A stretch of 64,000 nucleotides of DNA from Siderastrea radians (GCA_964017195.1 OZ024895.1:26019875-26083874), one strand, 5' to 3'. Shown: positions 1-11,418, counted from the stretch's first letter. The notes: generated from the sequence alone by a model not told the origin. A program made the numbers and translations.

Positions 1-690
1 AATAAACGGTGGGATCCAGATTTCCATTAGCTTTTAGTTTTCTCAGTAACCGTTGGAGCTGACTTTCTCGTAACAACGTGGGCTCTTCATTATTAGGCTA
101 GAATTTGGTGGTGTCACTGATTATCTTGAGAATGCACTGTCGTAGGCGGCTCTGTCAAGGACCACAACACCGTTTCCCTTGTCCGGCTTTAAAACCACAA
201 TGTTTTGATTCCTTCTCGGGTCCTTTCAATCTTTGTACTTTTTGGGATCTGACACCGTTGGTGGATGTGCCAGGATAAAGCAGTTGGCAAGGTGCGAAAG
301 ATCTGCCACCAGTTTCCCTGTTTCCTTCCTATCTTTAAGATGCTTGACCATAGTGCCATGTATAAGTTCAAAACAAGTGAAAACAGCCGATTTGTTGATA
401 CGGGATGAAGAAATAGAGCTAGTCAAACCATATTTGAGTATGTCCAGTTGCTGCATCGTTAGATTGTAGGATGAAATAGTGGTTATCGTTTCATTTGAAG
501 TGAAAGGAAGAACAGTGTTCCTTGTAAGCCTTTCTAATTTCTTCGTATGGGTCTTTATAACGTGAACCACAGTTCAGAGGAGTTTTTTGCGTTCTCTTGT
601 CCGTCTCGTAATTGCACTTCTTAACAAACGTTTCCCTATTGCCAAGACATCGTGACTGCTGGTGTTGGAAAGTTGGAAACACAGAGACTT
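1..690 (-). pseudogene. Penelope-like retroelement fragment (N-terminal and early RT region)
   Basis: Minus-strand reading from 570 downward is open to a TGA at 226-228 and continues in the same frame beyond it into NIVVLKPDKGNGVVVLDR (151-204), the PDKG...VVLD motif typical of the start of the reverse transcriptase in Penelope-like elements. A frame change near 130 and a further stop near 85 follow, and the homologous frame then runs off the window edge. Upstream sequence with FELIHG- and HLKDRK-like text fits the N-terminal part of the same family. Stops and the frame change mark a decayed copy. No GIY-YIG endonuclease is visible because the element is cut by the window start. Confidence 0.75.
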
Positions 691-1324
691 CGGAAACGCA
701 TTAAAAGATTGGCAGTTGCATACTTAGGAAATTCAAATCCAGCTCGCCTTTGCGAGCCTTATCCGCGACCTTCTCGGACGTGCGAATATCGACAGTGGTA
801 GTAGGTAATGCAACCATTACACTTATCTGCTGAGTTGTCAATTATGTTTCCAAATGGTCTGGATAATAGCAGACAACCGAGAATCAGTAGAAAATGAACG
901 ACAACTTTGATTTTTAAACAAGACATGTTTCGATCGATCTTCGATCATCTTAGTTGCAACTGTTACAGTTAAGATTTGAATTTAGAATAAATGATGATGT
1001 CTGATGCGAATTAACACTGACGTTACAATTCGTGATCACAGTTTTAAATTAACGTAACATTATTGGTACGTGCAAGATATCGAATAGTCCGCTGGCGAGG
1101 CAAATAACGTACAAAGAACACCAAATACCTAAATGGTAAAATCAGCTAAAAATCAACAAATTAAAGCAAAAAAGACAACAAAATTACAACAAATTAAGTT
1201 AAACGCGAAAGTTTTTTATATAAGCTCAGCATCTTTAAGCTGCTTGCACGTTAGATTCTCCCACCTGATGAAAGTAGCTTCCTTCAATAACAGCTGGTGC
1301 CTGTTTGTACAGAAACATAAACCA
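691..1324. other. no recognisable feature
   Basis: AT-rich sequence with only short open frames. I see no transposon ends, RNA gene or coding signal. Confidence 0.5.
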
Positions 1325-1775
1325 ACGGAATGTGCTAGAGACATCAAAATCATCATAAGACAGGTGATTTCAGCTCCTCCCCGCAACATTTGAACTGGTT
1401 ATAAGTCGTAAGAGGCTAAAAGTGTGGTATAGACATTGAAATAATCATAAAACAAGTGATTTGAGATGTTCCGGATAACTCTTGAAAAATCGAGTTTTCC
1501 AGTCACTCATAATGGACAAAATTTGCTATACGTCGTACACGGCAAAAACTTGCCGAATGTGTTACAGACATCGAAACCTTTATAAAAACAAGTGAGTTCA
1601 GCTGTTCCTGACAGCTTTTGAACAATCGACTATTCCAGTGACTCATAATGAACAACATTCGTTACGCGTCGTACAAAGCTTAAAGTTGCAAAATGTGATA
1701 TAGACATCGAAATCATTAAAACACGTGATAGAAGCTGTTCCAGGAAATCGAGTCTTCCAGTAACTCCTGCAGGAA
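1325..1775 (+). repeat. degenerate 125-145 bp satellite monomers, patch 1
   Basis: About three diverged monomers of the satellite that fills the macrosatellite further right. Recognisable words in order are ACTCATAATGGACAAAATT, a CGTCGTACAAGGCTAAAACT-like stretch, ACAGACATCGAAATCATTA, AAAACAAGTGATTTGAGCTG and TTGAAAAATCGAGTTTTCCA. This patch is isolated from the main array and more diverged. Confidence 0.75.
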
Positions 1776-3396
1776 CCTGTTTCTCGAAAGTCCCGATAAC
1801 TTTTCGGGCCCGGAAAGCTATTTTATGAGTGCATGGTTTACCTTAAACATTCAAATATTTGTTGACTTTTAAAACTAAGCAGTTAAGTTGTAAGTTGAAA
1901 GAGAAAAAAAGAGAGAGAAACTCCAAGATATAAAAGGGAACAAGAATCGATGGCGATCACGTGACTGACCGAAAGAGGCGCGAAAACCTTGCGAAGTGTT
2001 GCAGCGTTTCTTTGCGGAGCTGAATCACACAAGGTATGGAAAAAATCTTCCAATTATGGGCTCTGAAATGTGGTACGTGTTTGATTTTTCCTGAAAAATT
2101 GTTGTAATCATGCTTCAAAGCGGATTGAAGCTGTACGATTTCACCTTTATACATGTAGCTGCGGGAGTTCAAATGAACGAGTTTGTAATCGCGCCGTTCG
2201 CACAACGCTGACAACGGAGCCATCATGTGCTTCAGTGTTTGATCGAGCTGAAGAGAGAATTACTATTTTAACCTCAACGGTAGTTTCTGTGCAGCTCACT
2301 GAAACAAGACTACGGAAGTGAGGAACATTAGAATTCACTATCTTACTTTTTTTCAAAATGCAAACCACAGAACGCAGATGTTCTCAGTTTAGAGCCCGCG
2401 GACGGAATGGTAAAAGCATCTCTCAAACAACTGTGAAAGCGATTGAACGTATTTTACATGGCATCCGATTTGTATCTGGACATTTGGAGCTGCTGGAACA
2501 CAGAGAGAGGTACATCGAGTACAGGTAAATCAGTGTCAATTTTACGTGGTATATAAGATAGCCAAAAAAAGTCGCCCTTTCTGGCACTGAATTTGTTCAA
2601 TGCTTGTTGTTCAGACCGTCGCATGATTTTTGTACTGACTCGCCACAAAAATTTGTATTAAATGATTTATTTTGTCCTGTCTCGATATTTCGGAGTCAAA
2701 GCCTTCCGTAAAAAACCTACTGTTTGTGAAATTTTAAGAACAAGTGATTGACTTGACGATGAAAGAAATTGTAAACACAGAGAATAAACTTGTAAATTTC
2801 TATTTCTACAGTTTCCTTTCGTCCTAAGAAGTCAAGCACCCTGAAACAACGTAGATTTGTGTCTCAGTGATGTTCAGTTGTAATTTTGCCTTAATTTAAC
2901 TTCGATACAAAGTGATTTTTCTCGCCCCTGTAAGCTCACTCTGTCGTTGAAACCCTTTCAACGTCCACTGCGCTATGCAAGCTTATCCCTTCTAGCTATC
3001 TATCTACCTAGGTTCGTAAATTGCTCAGTAAGTAATATTCAGTACTAAGGCAGCATGAAGTTTCACTTCAGCTTTCTCCTTCCCATTGGCGGAAGAAGTT
3101 TTTTCTTGGTGTTTTTTCCAGTTCTCTATTTTGTCGACGATTGATAACGCACGGCGAGAGCATCTGATTGAAAATAAAGCGCGGTTTTTGCTTTTTTTTT
3201 TTTTGTCTTCGTTTCAGTCCATTTCGGCCACTTCGGTAAAGGCCGACATTATTTTAGAAAACATACACTGAGAAACCTTGGTAAACGTCTTCTTTCCCGA
3301 TTCGGTAGTTTGAATTTATGTTACTATTTCCTTTTGCAGTGGGAAAAGTGAAAATGATCTATCAGTGCGTAACTTTTCTTCAAACCGTGCTAGGAC
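1776..3396. other. unassigned, no convincing gene
   Basis: Contains short open frames on both strands (minus 1957-2368 and 2454-2648, plus 3086-3271) with no recognisable domain. A poly-T run lies near 3190. It could include host non-coding or intronic sequence. Confidence 0.4.
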
Positions 3397-3819
3397 ATTC
3401 ATTTATTAAAAAAAAAAACAGTCTTTGCCGCTGCCCTTCAATCTCTGTACGTCCTCAGAGGAAATGTATTTTCGGGATGTCTTTTCCGTTTTCCTGCCTG
3501 ATTCGCCTTCAACTGGTTTTTCATAGTTCGACGCCTTTTTTGCCCGCAAAACGTTTCATCCGTCTAACGGGAAATCTTCGTCCGACATGTCCGACGCATC
3601 TTCGACACAGGATTTGTCTAAAATATTCTCACTGCCATCATCAGAATCACTTGCCTCAAATTTGGAAGTGACACTGATAACAGAAACTGAATTTCCGACG
3701 CCATTTTGTTTGTTTTTCTTTGCGCGGAGTCCTCGCAACATATACACGCGCGTGTAACATGCGATGGCGCAATTTTTTCTAAAAATAGCACTTGTCTTTT
3801 TCGATAGGGCCAACGCCAC
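3397..3819 (-). pseudogene. possible exon or coding remnant, acidic then lysine-rich
   Basis: On the minus strand a frame open from 3819 has no ATG (its first codon is GTG) and is preceded by a plausible splice acceptor (ACCATTTTCAG). It reads a basic stretch (LRGLRAKKNKQNG), then an acidic one rich in S, D and E ending DEDFPLDG, then a TGA at 3556-3558. The same frame stays open past that stop for about 50 more codons with charged, protein-like text (EKPVEGESGRKTEKTSRKYI). I do not recognise the protein. It may be a real exon in which the TGA is the terminator, or a decayed exon. Confidence 0.3.
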
Positions 3820-3829
3820 TACTGAAAAT

Positions 3830-4175
3830 GGTATTTAGTTAAGGTCTCCCAATTATTGCTCCTGGTAACTCATAATGGACAAAATTCGTTGTAAGTTCCA
3901 CGACGCTATAAAAACTTGCAGCATGTGCTGAAGACGTCGAAATCATCACAAAACACAAGATTTGAGCTGTTCCTGACCACTTTTGAATAATATAGTTCTC
4001 GAATTTTCGAATTCAGTATGATACAAGTGATTTGAGCGGTCCCAAGCAAATTTTGAAAAATGGAATTTTCCAGTAAGTCATAATCGACAAAATTAGTTTT
4101 GCAGCATGTTCTGCAAGTTTTAGCGCTTTACGGTACCGACATCGAAATCATTATAAAACAAGTGATCTGTACGGT
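3830..4175 (+). repeat. satellite monomers, patch 2
   Basis: Two to three diverged monomers of the same 125-145 bp satellite (AACTCATAATGGACAAAATTC, GACATCGAAATCATTATAAA, TTTTGAAAAATGGAATTTTC). Like patch 1, it stands apart from the main array. Confidence 0.7.
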
Positions 4176-4262
4176 GGCCCATAAGGGACACCACTTTCAG
4201 TACAAAAAAAATATTTAAAATAACAGCAGTTACAAGTTAAGTATTTACCACAAAAAAAAGAA

Positions 4263-4524
4263 ATCCGCACACTGCAACTAAATCCGCACATTGCAAATAA
4301 ATGACCCGGCACACTGCAAACAAAATAAATTCACTCACTTCACACAAAATAACCTCGCTCACTCTAAACAAAATAAATTCGCACACTGCAAACAAAATAA
4401 ATTCGCACCCAACAAACAAAATAAATCCACACACAACAAAAAAAATAAATCCGCACGCTGCAAACAGAATATACCCGAACGCTTCAAACAAAATAAATCT
4501 TCACACTGCACACAAAATAAATCC
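4263..4524 (+). repeat. 24-bp minisatellite, about 10-11 copies
   Basis: Tandem units close to CACACTGCAAACAAAATAAA plus TTCG. The period of 24 bp is a multiple of three, so both strands stay open and spell an eight-residue repeat (HCKQNKFA on the plus strand). Copies are imperfect. A further unit-like piece (CACACTACAAAAAATAAAAC) lies just right of the adjacent fold-back element, so that element probably landed inside the array. Confidence 0.85.
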
Positions 4525-5534
4525 CATTCTCGGAGAACCAGGGGCAAATAGTCGGGGCGAGAGGCAGATCAAACGGGCGAAATAGGTGCGAGCTGAAGTA
4601 TGGTGCGAGCGAAAGTTCACAAGACGGGCGGCAACAGCCCCTGGGAGGACACCTTTAACGGACTAGTTCAAGAGTCCATTATGCGTTCTTGCTTCTGATT
4701 GAGCACAAATTTTGTGGCATTGTATTTTTCGTGCCCAACCACGTTTCCTTTCGTGACGTCTTATACAGAGTGTACCTTTGCTAAATCTCATGCACTGGTG
4801 CGTGCTGAAACCACATTTTGTCTCCCTCGTTCGATAGGCCTACCAACGAAGAAAGATTTTAATAGTAATATGCGAACCCACAAAGCCGAGAAATCGAGAA
4901 ATTGGCAAGGGAATCAAGGAAAAAGAGAACAACAAGTACAAAGATCAGATTGAGGTATTGTGAAAAGTTCACACTTTAGGTGTGACCTCTTAAAAGCGTG
5001 CAGTTTGGAGCAAACACGAAGGCATGTTGTGGATCGCACGTAAATCCTAGCAGCACGATTCTATAAGTTCACACCTAAGGTGTGAACTTTTCACAATACC
5101 TCAATCTGATTTTCGTACTTTTCTTTTTCCTTTTTAATCCCTGCCAAAGTTCTCGATTTCTCGGCTTTGTAGGTTCGGATGTTACTAATAAAAACTTTCT
5201 TTGATGGTAGGCCTATCGAACGAGCGAGACAAAAATATGATTCCAGTATGCACGAGTAACAACTAGGCACAAGATTTAGCAAAGTTACACCCTGTATAAG
5301 ACGTCACGAAAGGAAAGGCGAAATGAGCTGATCGCTGATTGGGTATAAAAACTACAATGCCACAAAATTTGTACTCAATCAGAAGCAAGAACGCAAATGG
5401 GCTCTTGAACTAGTCCGTTAAAGGTGTCCTCCCAGGGGCTGTTCCTGCCCGTCTTGTAAACTTTCGCTCGCATCTATTTCGCCCGTTTTATCTCCCTCTC
5501 GCCCCGACTATCTGCTCCTGGGTGGCCGAGGATG
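4525..5534. mobile_element. palindromic (fold-back) DNA transposon, about 1 kb
   Basis: The left arm (4525 to about 4985) and right arm (about 5065-5534) are inverted copies. The outer ends pair as CATTCTCGGAGAACCAGGGG against CATCCTCGGCCACCCAGGAG, followed by identical TAGTCGGGGCGAGAGG. The inner ends share TCAGATTGAGGTATTGTGAA and a TTCACACYTWAGGTGTGA palindrome. The loop is about 80 bp. Short open frames on the arms mirror each other and are a product of the symmetry. No transposase is present, so it is non-autonomous. I did not find a clean target duplication. Confidence 0.85.
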
Positions 5535-6039
5535 AACAAATCAGCACACTACAAAAAATAAAACTATGCGCACGCATATGCTCGAGTAGGCCTGAAACCT
5601 AGGGTGCTTCATTATGTAAGACCGACCGGTCAGAGACCAGCAGAACTAACCAAGGGAAAACGGAACAAGATGGTTCGATAGAAACAACATTTCCAACCGG
5701 ACCGAAGCGTTCCATTTACGTTTCGACTGAAATTTTCGGAAATTTTGGCATAATCGCAAGCACCCCTAACATCCGGTTCTAATCTTGTGCCGTTTTTAAA
5801 AACTCAAACTGATAGGACCACAGCATATACTTTTTTACTTTATATACCCAAATTTTGTTTTCGTCTCCTTTGTCTTTCTTTTACTGCCATAAGTATCAAT
5901 CTTACCGTATGTAAATATATTTTATTTCAAGTGTCTAGATAACCGACATGTTCCCAGACTAAACACCCGGCATGTTCCTAGACTAAATACCCGGCAATCC
6001 GAAATTTTTATAGGATTACGACAAGGAAAGGCTTATTCT
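5535..6039. other. unassigned
   Basis: Begins with a minisatellite-like unit, then AT-rich sequence with a short duplicated phrase (GACTAAACACCCGGCATGTTC followed by GACTAAATACCCGGCA near 5958-5995). No coding signal is seen. Confidence 0.5.
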
Positions 6040-6410
6040 AACATTCTAAAAGTGTTTGATATTTGTTTAGAATTGCCAGCGATTGAGAAAAGAATTTTAG
6101 TTTTGTTGTTGACGAGTTCTCGGAGCTTGTGCATATTAAAAAATCGCTGTGTTTGCGATGCTTTAAAATTATTTGTGGCTACACCCGCCAATCAGAAACT
6201 CACGGAATTTGGACTGGAATGTCTCATTCAAACGTTCTGAGAATATTCGAATTTATTAGAAGCTTGTTTAGAATTGCCAAGTGATTCAAAAGGCTAATTT
6301 GGTTTTGTAGTTGGCGAATTTTCCGAAGCTGTGCAGGAAGTCGCTATGTTTGCCGCCCGCCAGTCAGAAACAAACCGAGTTTGGACTCTATCAGAGTTGG
6401 TTCTATCTCA
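6040..6410 (+). repeat. two tandem imperfect copies of about 185 bp
   Basis: A stretch from about 6050 to 6230 is repeated from about 6250 to 6410. Paired phrases are GTTTAGAATTGCCA, TTTTGTTGTTGACGA against TTTTGTAGTTGGCGA, CCCGCCAATCAGAAAC against CCCGCCAGTCAGAAAC, and ATTTGGACT against GTTTGGACT. It is bounded on the right by the first RTE-like fragment. Confidence 0.65.
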
Positions 6411-6489
6411 AACCTGGATAATTCTCCAAAACCAGAGTGCTGGGCATTTAGCCGTGTCTACGTGCTGGCATCAGGGCACAGTTTTCAGG

Positions 6490-7800
6490 AAAATGTCGCC
6501 CGCAAAGTCAAGGTCACTGAGCTTTTGGTAGAGAGTCCATCGGGTACCTCTTTGACCTTTTGTTGTGCTCTTAATGACCCAGCCAATAAAGAGAGAGAGA
6601 AGACGGAACGGAGAGAGTATGCATCTGTTGTCTGGAAAATGAAAGGCTCAGTCAACTTGTTTCCGCAGATGACTTGGGCTTGGCGGTCACGGTACAGCAT
6701 CCTCACAATATTCACTACCTCAGATGTTATCCCGTAGTGTCGCAGTATGCGCCATAACGTTTCTCTGTAGATACTGTCGAATGCTTTTTCAGTCTATAAA
6801 GTTTGCAAAGACTGCGCTGTTCCATTGTTTCGCCTCCTACAAGATCTGCGTAAGGGTAAAGATGTGGTCACTGCAGGATCTCCCTTTACGGAAGACAGAT
6901 TCTTTTTCGCAAGCCTCACGATCAGACCAGTCTTTCAATCTTCAAGCATGTTCTTGGATATACAGGTTTTTCAAAAACCTTCAAAAATATGGTGAAAGGC
7001 AAAGCTTTTTCTGCCTGTAGCACATCAGCACTGATGCTGTCTGCTCCAGGCGCTTTACCATTCTTCATCTTGCTGCTGCCCTTGTTGATTTCTTGAATTG
7101 ACGGCGGATCAGTGTTTATGTCGATGTGTTGTGTGGCTGCAGGGATTGATGCTGTTTTTTCAGGTTCCGGTCGATTGACGTTATTCTGGAAATGCTTTTC
7201 CCATCATCCAGCTTGTCTTCTACGCAAAATAAAACGCTGTTCTTCTCCTCTTTCACGGGCCTATTCCCGCTAATGTATGCACCCGTCTGCGATTGTCTTT
7301 GCGCATTGTATACAGCGTCAATAAGTCTTCTTGTGCCGCAGCCTACACTACTTTCTCAGCTGGGTCTTAGTACTTCTTTCTGTAGCAGTCTTTCACTCTC
7401 TCTGATCATGTTGAGTTTATCGTTTTCTTCACCTGTTTTCTTTCTATGATATTGTCCCATGTTCCATGTTCCTTCTTCCCTTTTCTTGAATCCCAACATT
7501 TGAATCTTCCGCTTCTTTCACTTTCTGGTGGAAACTGCTGAGGTCGGGTTCTACCGATTCTTCCCCAAGGGCTTGGAACCGGTTTCTGAGTTCCAGCTAA
7601 AATGCTGCCTCGGTCTGCACAACCTTTAGTTTAGTGGCATCAATTCTTGTCCCATTGTCTTCTTTCATTTCGGTTTTGCGCAGTTTGATGGTAAGTGTCG
7701 CCATCAACAGCTAGTGATTGCTCCTCTTCGCGCCTTCACGGTTCATCTAGCCATGACGGGTCTTTCACCCAGTGGTTTCCATTCCATGATGATTGCTACG
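6490..7800 (-). mobile_element. RTE-like LINE unit 1a, RT thumb side and linker
   Basis: Minus-strand LINE sequence collinear with the other units. It begins inside the RT (the FADD site is altered to FAGD near 6495-6510), continues through fingers and palm and then the linker region (about 7130-7700). It jumps near 7735 to the distal endonuclease region, losing most of that domain. It has several stops and frame changes. The RQG motif that should precede the CILSP segment is missing near 6620. It is interrupted at 7800 by the L1-like insertion and resumes at 11788. Confidence 0.85.
7786..7800 (+). repeat. 15-bp target site duplication (left) of the L1-like insertion
   Basis: ATGATGATTGCTACG here is repeated exactly at 11773-11787, and the RTE text continues across the pair when the insert is removed. 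Confidence 0.95.
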
Positions 7801-8797
7801 GAAGTTTCAATGGCTAGGCAAAATGTTGTTTTCGCACGGCACAACTCACAGCAAAGGCGTTCTTATTCTTTTCAGCAGCGATCTTCAGATTGATATTAAG
7901 AACGTGCAGGGGGATAGCGAAGGCCGATATATCTTTGTGGAAGCACTTGTTCAAGATACACCGTTTCTTTTTGTTAATTTATATGCGCCAACGGAAAGGT
8001 GTGAACAATGCCCTTTCTTTGATCGCCTTGCCGAGGCTTTAGAAAACATGAATGCCGACCCCAACAGTCAAATTATCATTGGTGGTGACTTTAACACTCA
8101 TCTTGACCCTATACTTGATAACCTAGGAGGAAGAATAGAATCCAAACCTTCTGTTAAAAAAATTAACGAAATAATGACGGCAATGGATCTTATTGACATT
8201 TGGAGAATTCGCAACCCCGAAAAAAAGCAATACACGTGGACTCAAAAGAAACCGTTAATAAGACGACGCCTAGATTACTGGCTCATCAGCACAGAAATTC
8301 AAGATGACATCACGGAAGCAAACATAATCCCTGCTATTAAGTCTGATCATTCGGCAATAACTCTCACAATAAATAGCCTAGATAAGCAACCATTTGGCCC
8401 TTCTCACTGGAAATTTAATTCTAGCCTCTTAGACGATGCGACTTATATCCATCTCATCACCTCAAAATATTCCGACTGGCTTAACGAATTCAAAGACGTC
8501 AACGACAAACGCGTTCTGTGGGATCTAATTAAGTATAGAATAAGACAAGTTTCTATTAAATATAGCAAGGAAAAAGCTAGAGAACGAAGAGCCCGTCTGG
8601 CAGAAGCCGAACAAAAAGTTACGCAGTGCGATTTAATCTGCAATACAGACCCTTCAGAGAAAAACATCTATAACCTTGAGACTGTAAAATATGAATACGA
8701 ACTTCTTTATGACTATATTGTGCGGGGAAACATTGTAAGATCAAGAATAAATTGGTATGAAAATGGCGAAAAAATTCAAAATACTTTCTTAATCTAG
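7801..8797 (+). pseudogene. L1-like ORF2, endonuclease (EEP) part, truncated and frameshifted
   Basis: Apurinic-type endonuclease domain of the LINE that nicks target DNA for target-primed reverse transcription. Visible motifs are EGRYIFVEAL, FVNLYAPT, GGDFNTHLDP (catalytic Asp/Asn) and SDHSAITLTI (the conserved SDH). The start of the domain, with its first catalytic Asn and Glu, was lost to 5' truncation. The open frame starts in target DNA at a TTG, so it has no native start. It ends early at 8797 because the A-run at 8769-8774 is one base short. In the neighbouring frame the text runs on without a stop into the RT part. Confidence 0.9.
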
Positions 8798-8877
8798 AAA
8801 CTACAAGGTCCAGTAAAACCGCGCTCCGTCGACTTTTTGATTCTAAAGGAAAGATAACGGTTAACCCACAAGCTATA

Positions 8878-11418
8878 ATGAACGAACTTAAAAGCTACTA
8901 TCAAAATCTATACAGTAGCTGCGATCACGACTCGAATGAGGATCTTTGCTCAGATTTTTTGGATAACAATAGTATCCCAACTCTAAGTGAACAATCAATG
9001 TTGGTATGCGAAGGAAAGCTTTCGCTCACGGAATGCCATAAAGCTCTACAAAAATTTCCAAACGGTAAAACGCCGGGTAATGATGGCCTTACTGCCGAGT
9101 TTTACAAATGTTTTTGGAACTTACTAGGTCAGCAACTTACGGACTCCTTAAATTTCTCTTTTGAGAACGGCGAATTATCTAACTCCCAAAAACAGGCTGT
9201 CATTAGGCTTATAGATAAAAAAGACAGGGACAGAAGATACATTAAGAATTGGAGACCTATTTCTCTTTTAAATGTCGACGTTAAAATTGCCTCGAAAGCC
9301 TTCGCCTCGCGTTTAGAAAAAGTTTTACCAGAGATCATACATCCTGATCAGTATGCTTATGTCAAAGGAAGAACGATATTCGATGTCGTTAGGACAATTG
9401 ACGATATTATGGAATACACTAAAATCAAACAGCTACCTGGACTAATGGTTGCTTTCGACTTCGAAAAAGCTTTCGATTCATTAAGTTGGCCTTTTTTGTT
9501 TAAAGCTTTGAAATCTTTTAACTTTGGTGAGTCCTTCATTAAATGGGTTTCTACACTTTATTCCAATATTTCAAGCTGCGTCCTCAACAACGGCTTTGCG
9601 ACACAAATGTTTGAAGTACGCAGGGGTGTTAGACAAGGTGACCCGCTGTCGGCCTATCTTTTCATCGTGGCCCTGGAGGTATTGCTTATCAAAATTCGTT
9701 GCGATAAGGAGATTAGAGGAATTATGGTTGAAAATAGAGAAATAAAATTAGCAGCTATTGCTGATGACTTAACTACATTCTTACAAGGAATCAACTCCTT
9801 TCAACGCCTTTCTATAATTCTAGACGGCTTTGGAATCTGCTCAGGTCTGAAACTAAATGCGGAGAAGACCGAAGCTTTATGGTTGGGGAGCAATCACGAG
9901 AACCCTCCGTATATCGATATAGAGAAAGTTAATAAACCAATCAAGATTCTAGGGGTGCATTTTACTTACAACTGGCGCAAACGTCAAGAACTAAATTTCG
10001 ATGCTGTATTGAAATCGATATCGAAAACTCTGAAGGGGTGGAAATGGAGGAACCTCACCCTATATGGGAAAATCCAGGTCGTGAAATCCTTCGTCATACC
10101 CAAATTTATGTTTCGTGCTTCTCTCATCTGTCTCTCTAAAGATATCATAAAACAGGCTAACTCCGTTATTTATAAATTTATTTGGAAAGGAACGGATAAA
10201 ATCAAACGTCTCGCTATTATCAGCGATTACAAAAACGGTGGTTTAAGAATGCCTCACATTGAAACATTAATCGACACACATCGCATTATGAGTCTTAAAA
10301 AATATTCTCAGGACTATATTTCCCCTTGGAAGCACATCCTGTCTTCTTTTCTGAAGGACTACGGGGGCAAATTTCTTTTGCATTGTAATTTTAGTGTTGC
10401 TGATTTACCTAGCTATCTTCCAAATTTCTATAAAGAGTGTTTCACAGTCTGGTGCAAACTATCAACCTTATCTGTTTCAACTCGCGAACATGTCCTAGAA
10501 AAAGTATTATGGAACAACCAATTCCTTCGCATTGACGGAAAGCCCGTATTCTGCAAGAAAATATCTTCTAACGGTATAATATCCCTTGGAAGCATATTGA
10601 CAAAAAATGGAAATCTCAAACCTTGGAATTTTTTTAAAGTAAATGGACTAAATCCCAACGACTATCTTCTACTTATAGGTCTTTATAAATCGCTCCCTTT
10701 TGCGTGGAAAAAACTCATTAAATCCAATGATGAAGCTGATGATCCATCTATCTCTCAAAACACTGCCCTTAAATTCACTCTTAATTTGAAGGACGATACT
10801 CTGAGCCTTGACTCAATTACATCCTCAAAACTGTACTGGAAACAGATAGAGACTATTCAGGTCTACCCCACTGCACGAGTCAAATACACTACTCGATTTT
10901 CTACTTGCAATCTTGATTGGGATACAATCTATCTGATTCCGCACCTTGTCACCCTAGACACCAAAACAAGAACTTTTCAATATAAAGTACTTAATCGAAT
11001 AATCTTTACTAACAAAACACTATACAAAATGAGGTTAGTCGACTCACCTCTTTGCACCTTTTGTAAAATTTCAGATGAATCCCTCGAGCATCTATTATGT
11101 AGTTGTGAATTTACTATAGCTTTCTGGAAGCCTGTTGTTCTTTGGGTTAAGTCTTTACACATTGACATTGACTCTCTAAACGATTGCGACATCATTTTTG
11201 GTCTTATACAAAAGAGGCCTCACTGGCTGCTTTTAAATCATATAATCATTGCTGGCAAACAGATTATCTATCAAAACCGTCTGAAAAACTATGTACCATT
11301 ACTGTCTCATCTTATAGCTAAATTAAGGTATACAGAATCTATTGAACGAGCAATAGCTAAAAAGAACAACAGACTTAACATACACGAAGGGAAGTGGAAG
11401 CCTTTGCTTAATATTTAA
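8878..11418 (+). CDS. L1-like ORF2, reverse transcriptase and C-terminal zinc-knuckle-like part
   Basis: An 846-residue open frame. RT blocks are visible in order: NGKTPGNDGLTAEFYK, NWRPISLLNVDVKIASK, DQYAYVKGRTIFD, VAFDFEKAFDS (first catalytic Asp), RRGVRQGDPLSAYLF and AAIADDLTTFL (catalytic pair, with Ile where Tyr, Phe or Ala is usual). The long connection domain ends with CTFC...HLLCSC, the Cys/His motif near the end of L1-type ORF2. The ATG at 8878 is internal to the ancestral ORF2; the same frame is open upstream through the 8798-8877 stretch, so this is the second half of one gene split by a single-base indel near 8770. Confidence 0.92.
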   Translation: MNELKSYYQNLYSSCDHDSNEDLCSDFLDNNSIPTLSEQSMLVCEGKLSLTECHKALQKFPNGKTPGNDGLTAEFYKCFWNLLGQQLTDSLNFSFENGELSNSQKQAVIRLIDKKDRDRRYIKNWRPISLLNVDVKIASKAFASRLEKVLPEIIHPDQYAYVKGRTIFDVVRTIDDIMEYTKIKQLPGLMVAFDFEKAFDSLSWPFLFKALKSFNFGESFIKWVSTLYSNISSCVLNNGFATQMFEVRRGVRQGDPLSAYLFIVALEVLLIKIRCDKEIRGIMVENREIKLAAIADDLTTFLQGINSFQRLSIILDGFGICSGLKLNAEKTEALWLGSNHENPPYIDIEKVNKPIKILGVHFTYNWRKRQELNFDAVLKSISKTLKGWKWRNLTLYGKIQVVKSFVIPKFMFRASLICLSKDIIKQANSVIYKFIWKGTDKIKRLAIISDYKNGGLRMPHIETLIDTHRIMSLKKYSQDYISPWKHILSSFLKDYGGKFLLHCNFSVADLPSYLPNFYKECFTVWCKLSTLSVSTREHVLEKVLWNNQFLRIDGKPVFCKKISSNGIISLGSILTKNGNLKPWNFFKVNGLNPNDYLLLIGLYKSLPFAWKKLIKSNDEADDPSISQNTALKFTLNLKDDTLSLDSITSSKLYWKQIETIQVYPTARVKYTTRFSTCNLDWDTIYLIPHLVTLDTKTRTFQYKVLNRIIFTNKTLYKMRLVDSPLCTFCKISDESLEHLLCSCEFTIAFWKPVVLWVKSLHIDIDSLNDCDIIFGLIQKRPHWLLLNHIIIAGKQIIYQNRLKNYVPLLSHLIAKLRYTESIERAIAKKNNRLNIHEGKWKPLLNI

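Noticed and set aside
4291..4585. Overlapping 84-94 codon frames rich in Lys, Asn and Gln as a repeat protein
   Set aside because: They follow from a 24-bp tandem repeat that is open on both strands; the amino acid pattern has no other support.
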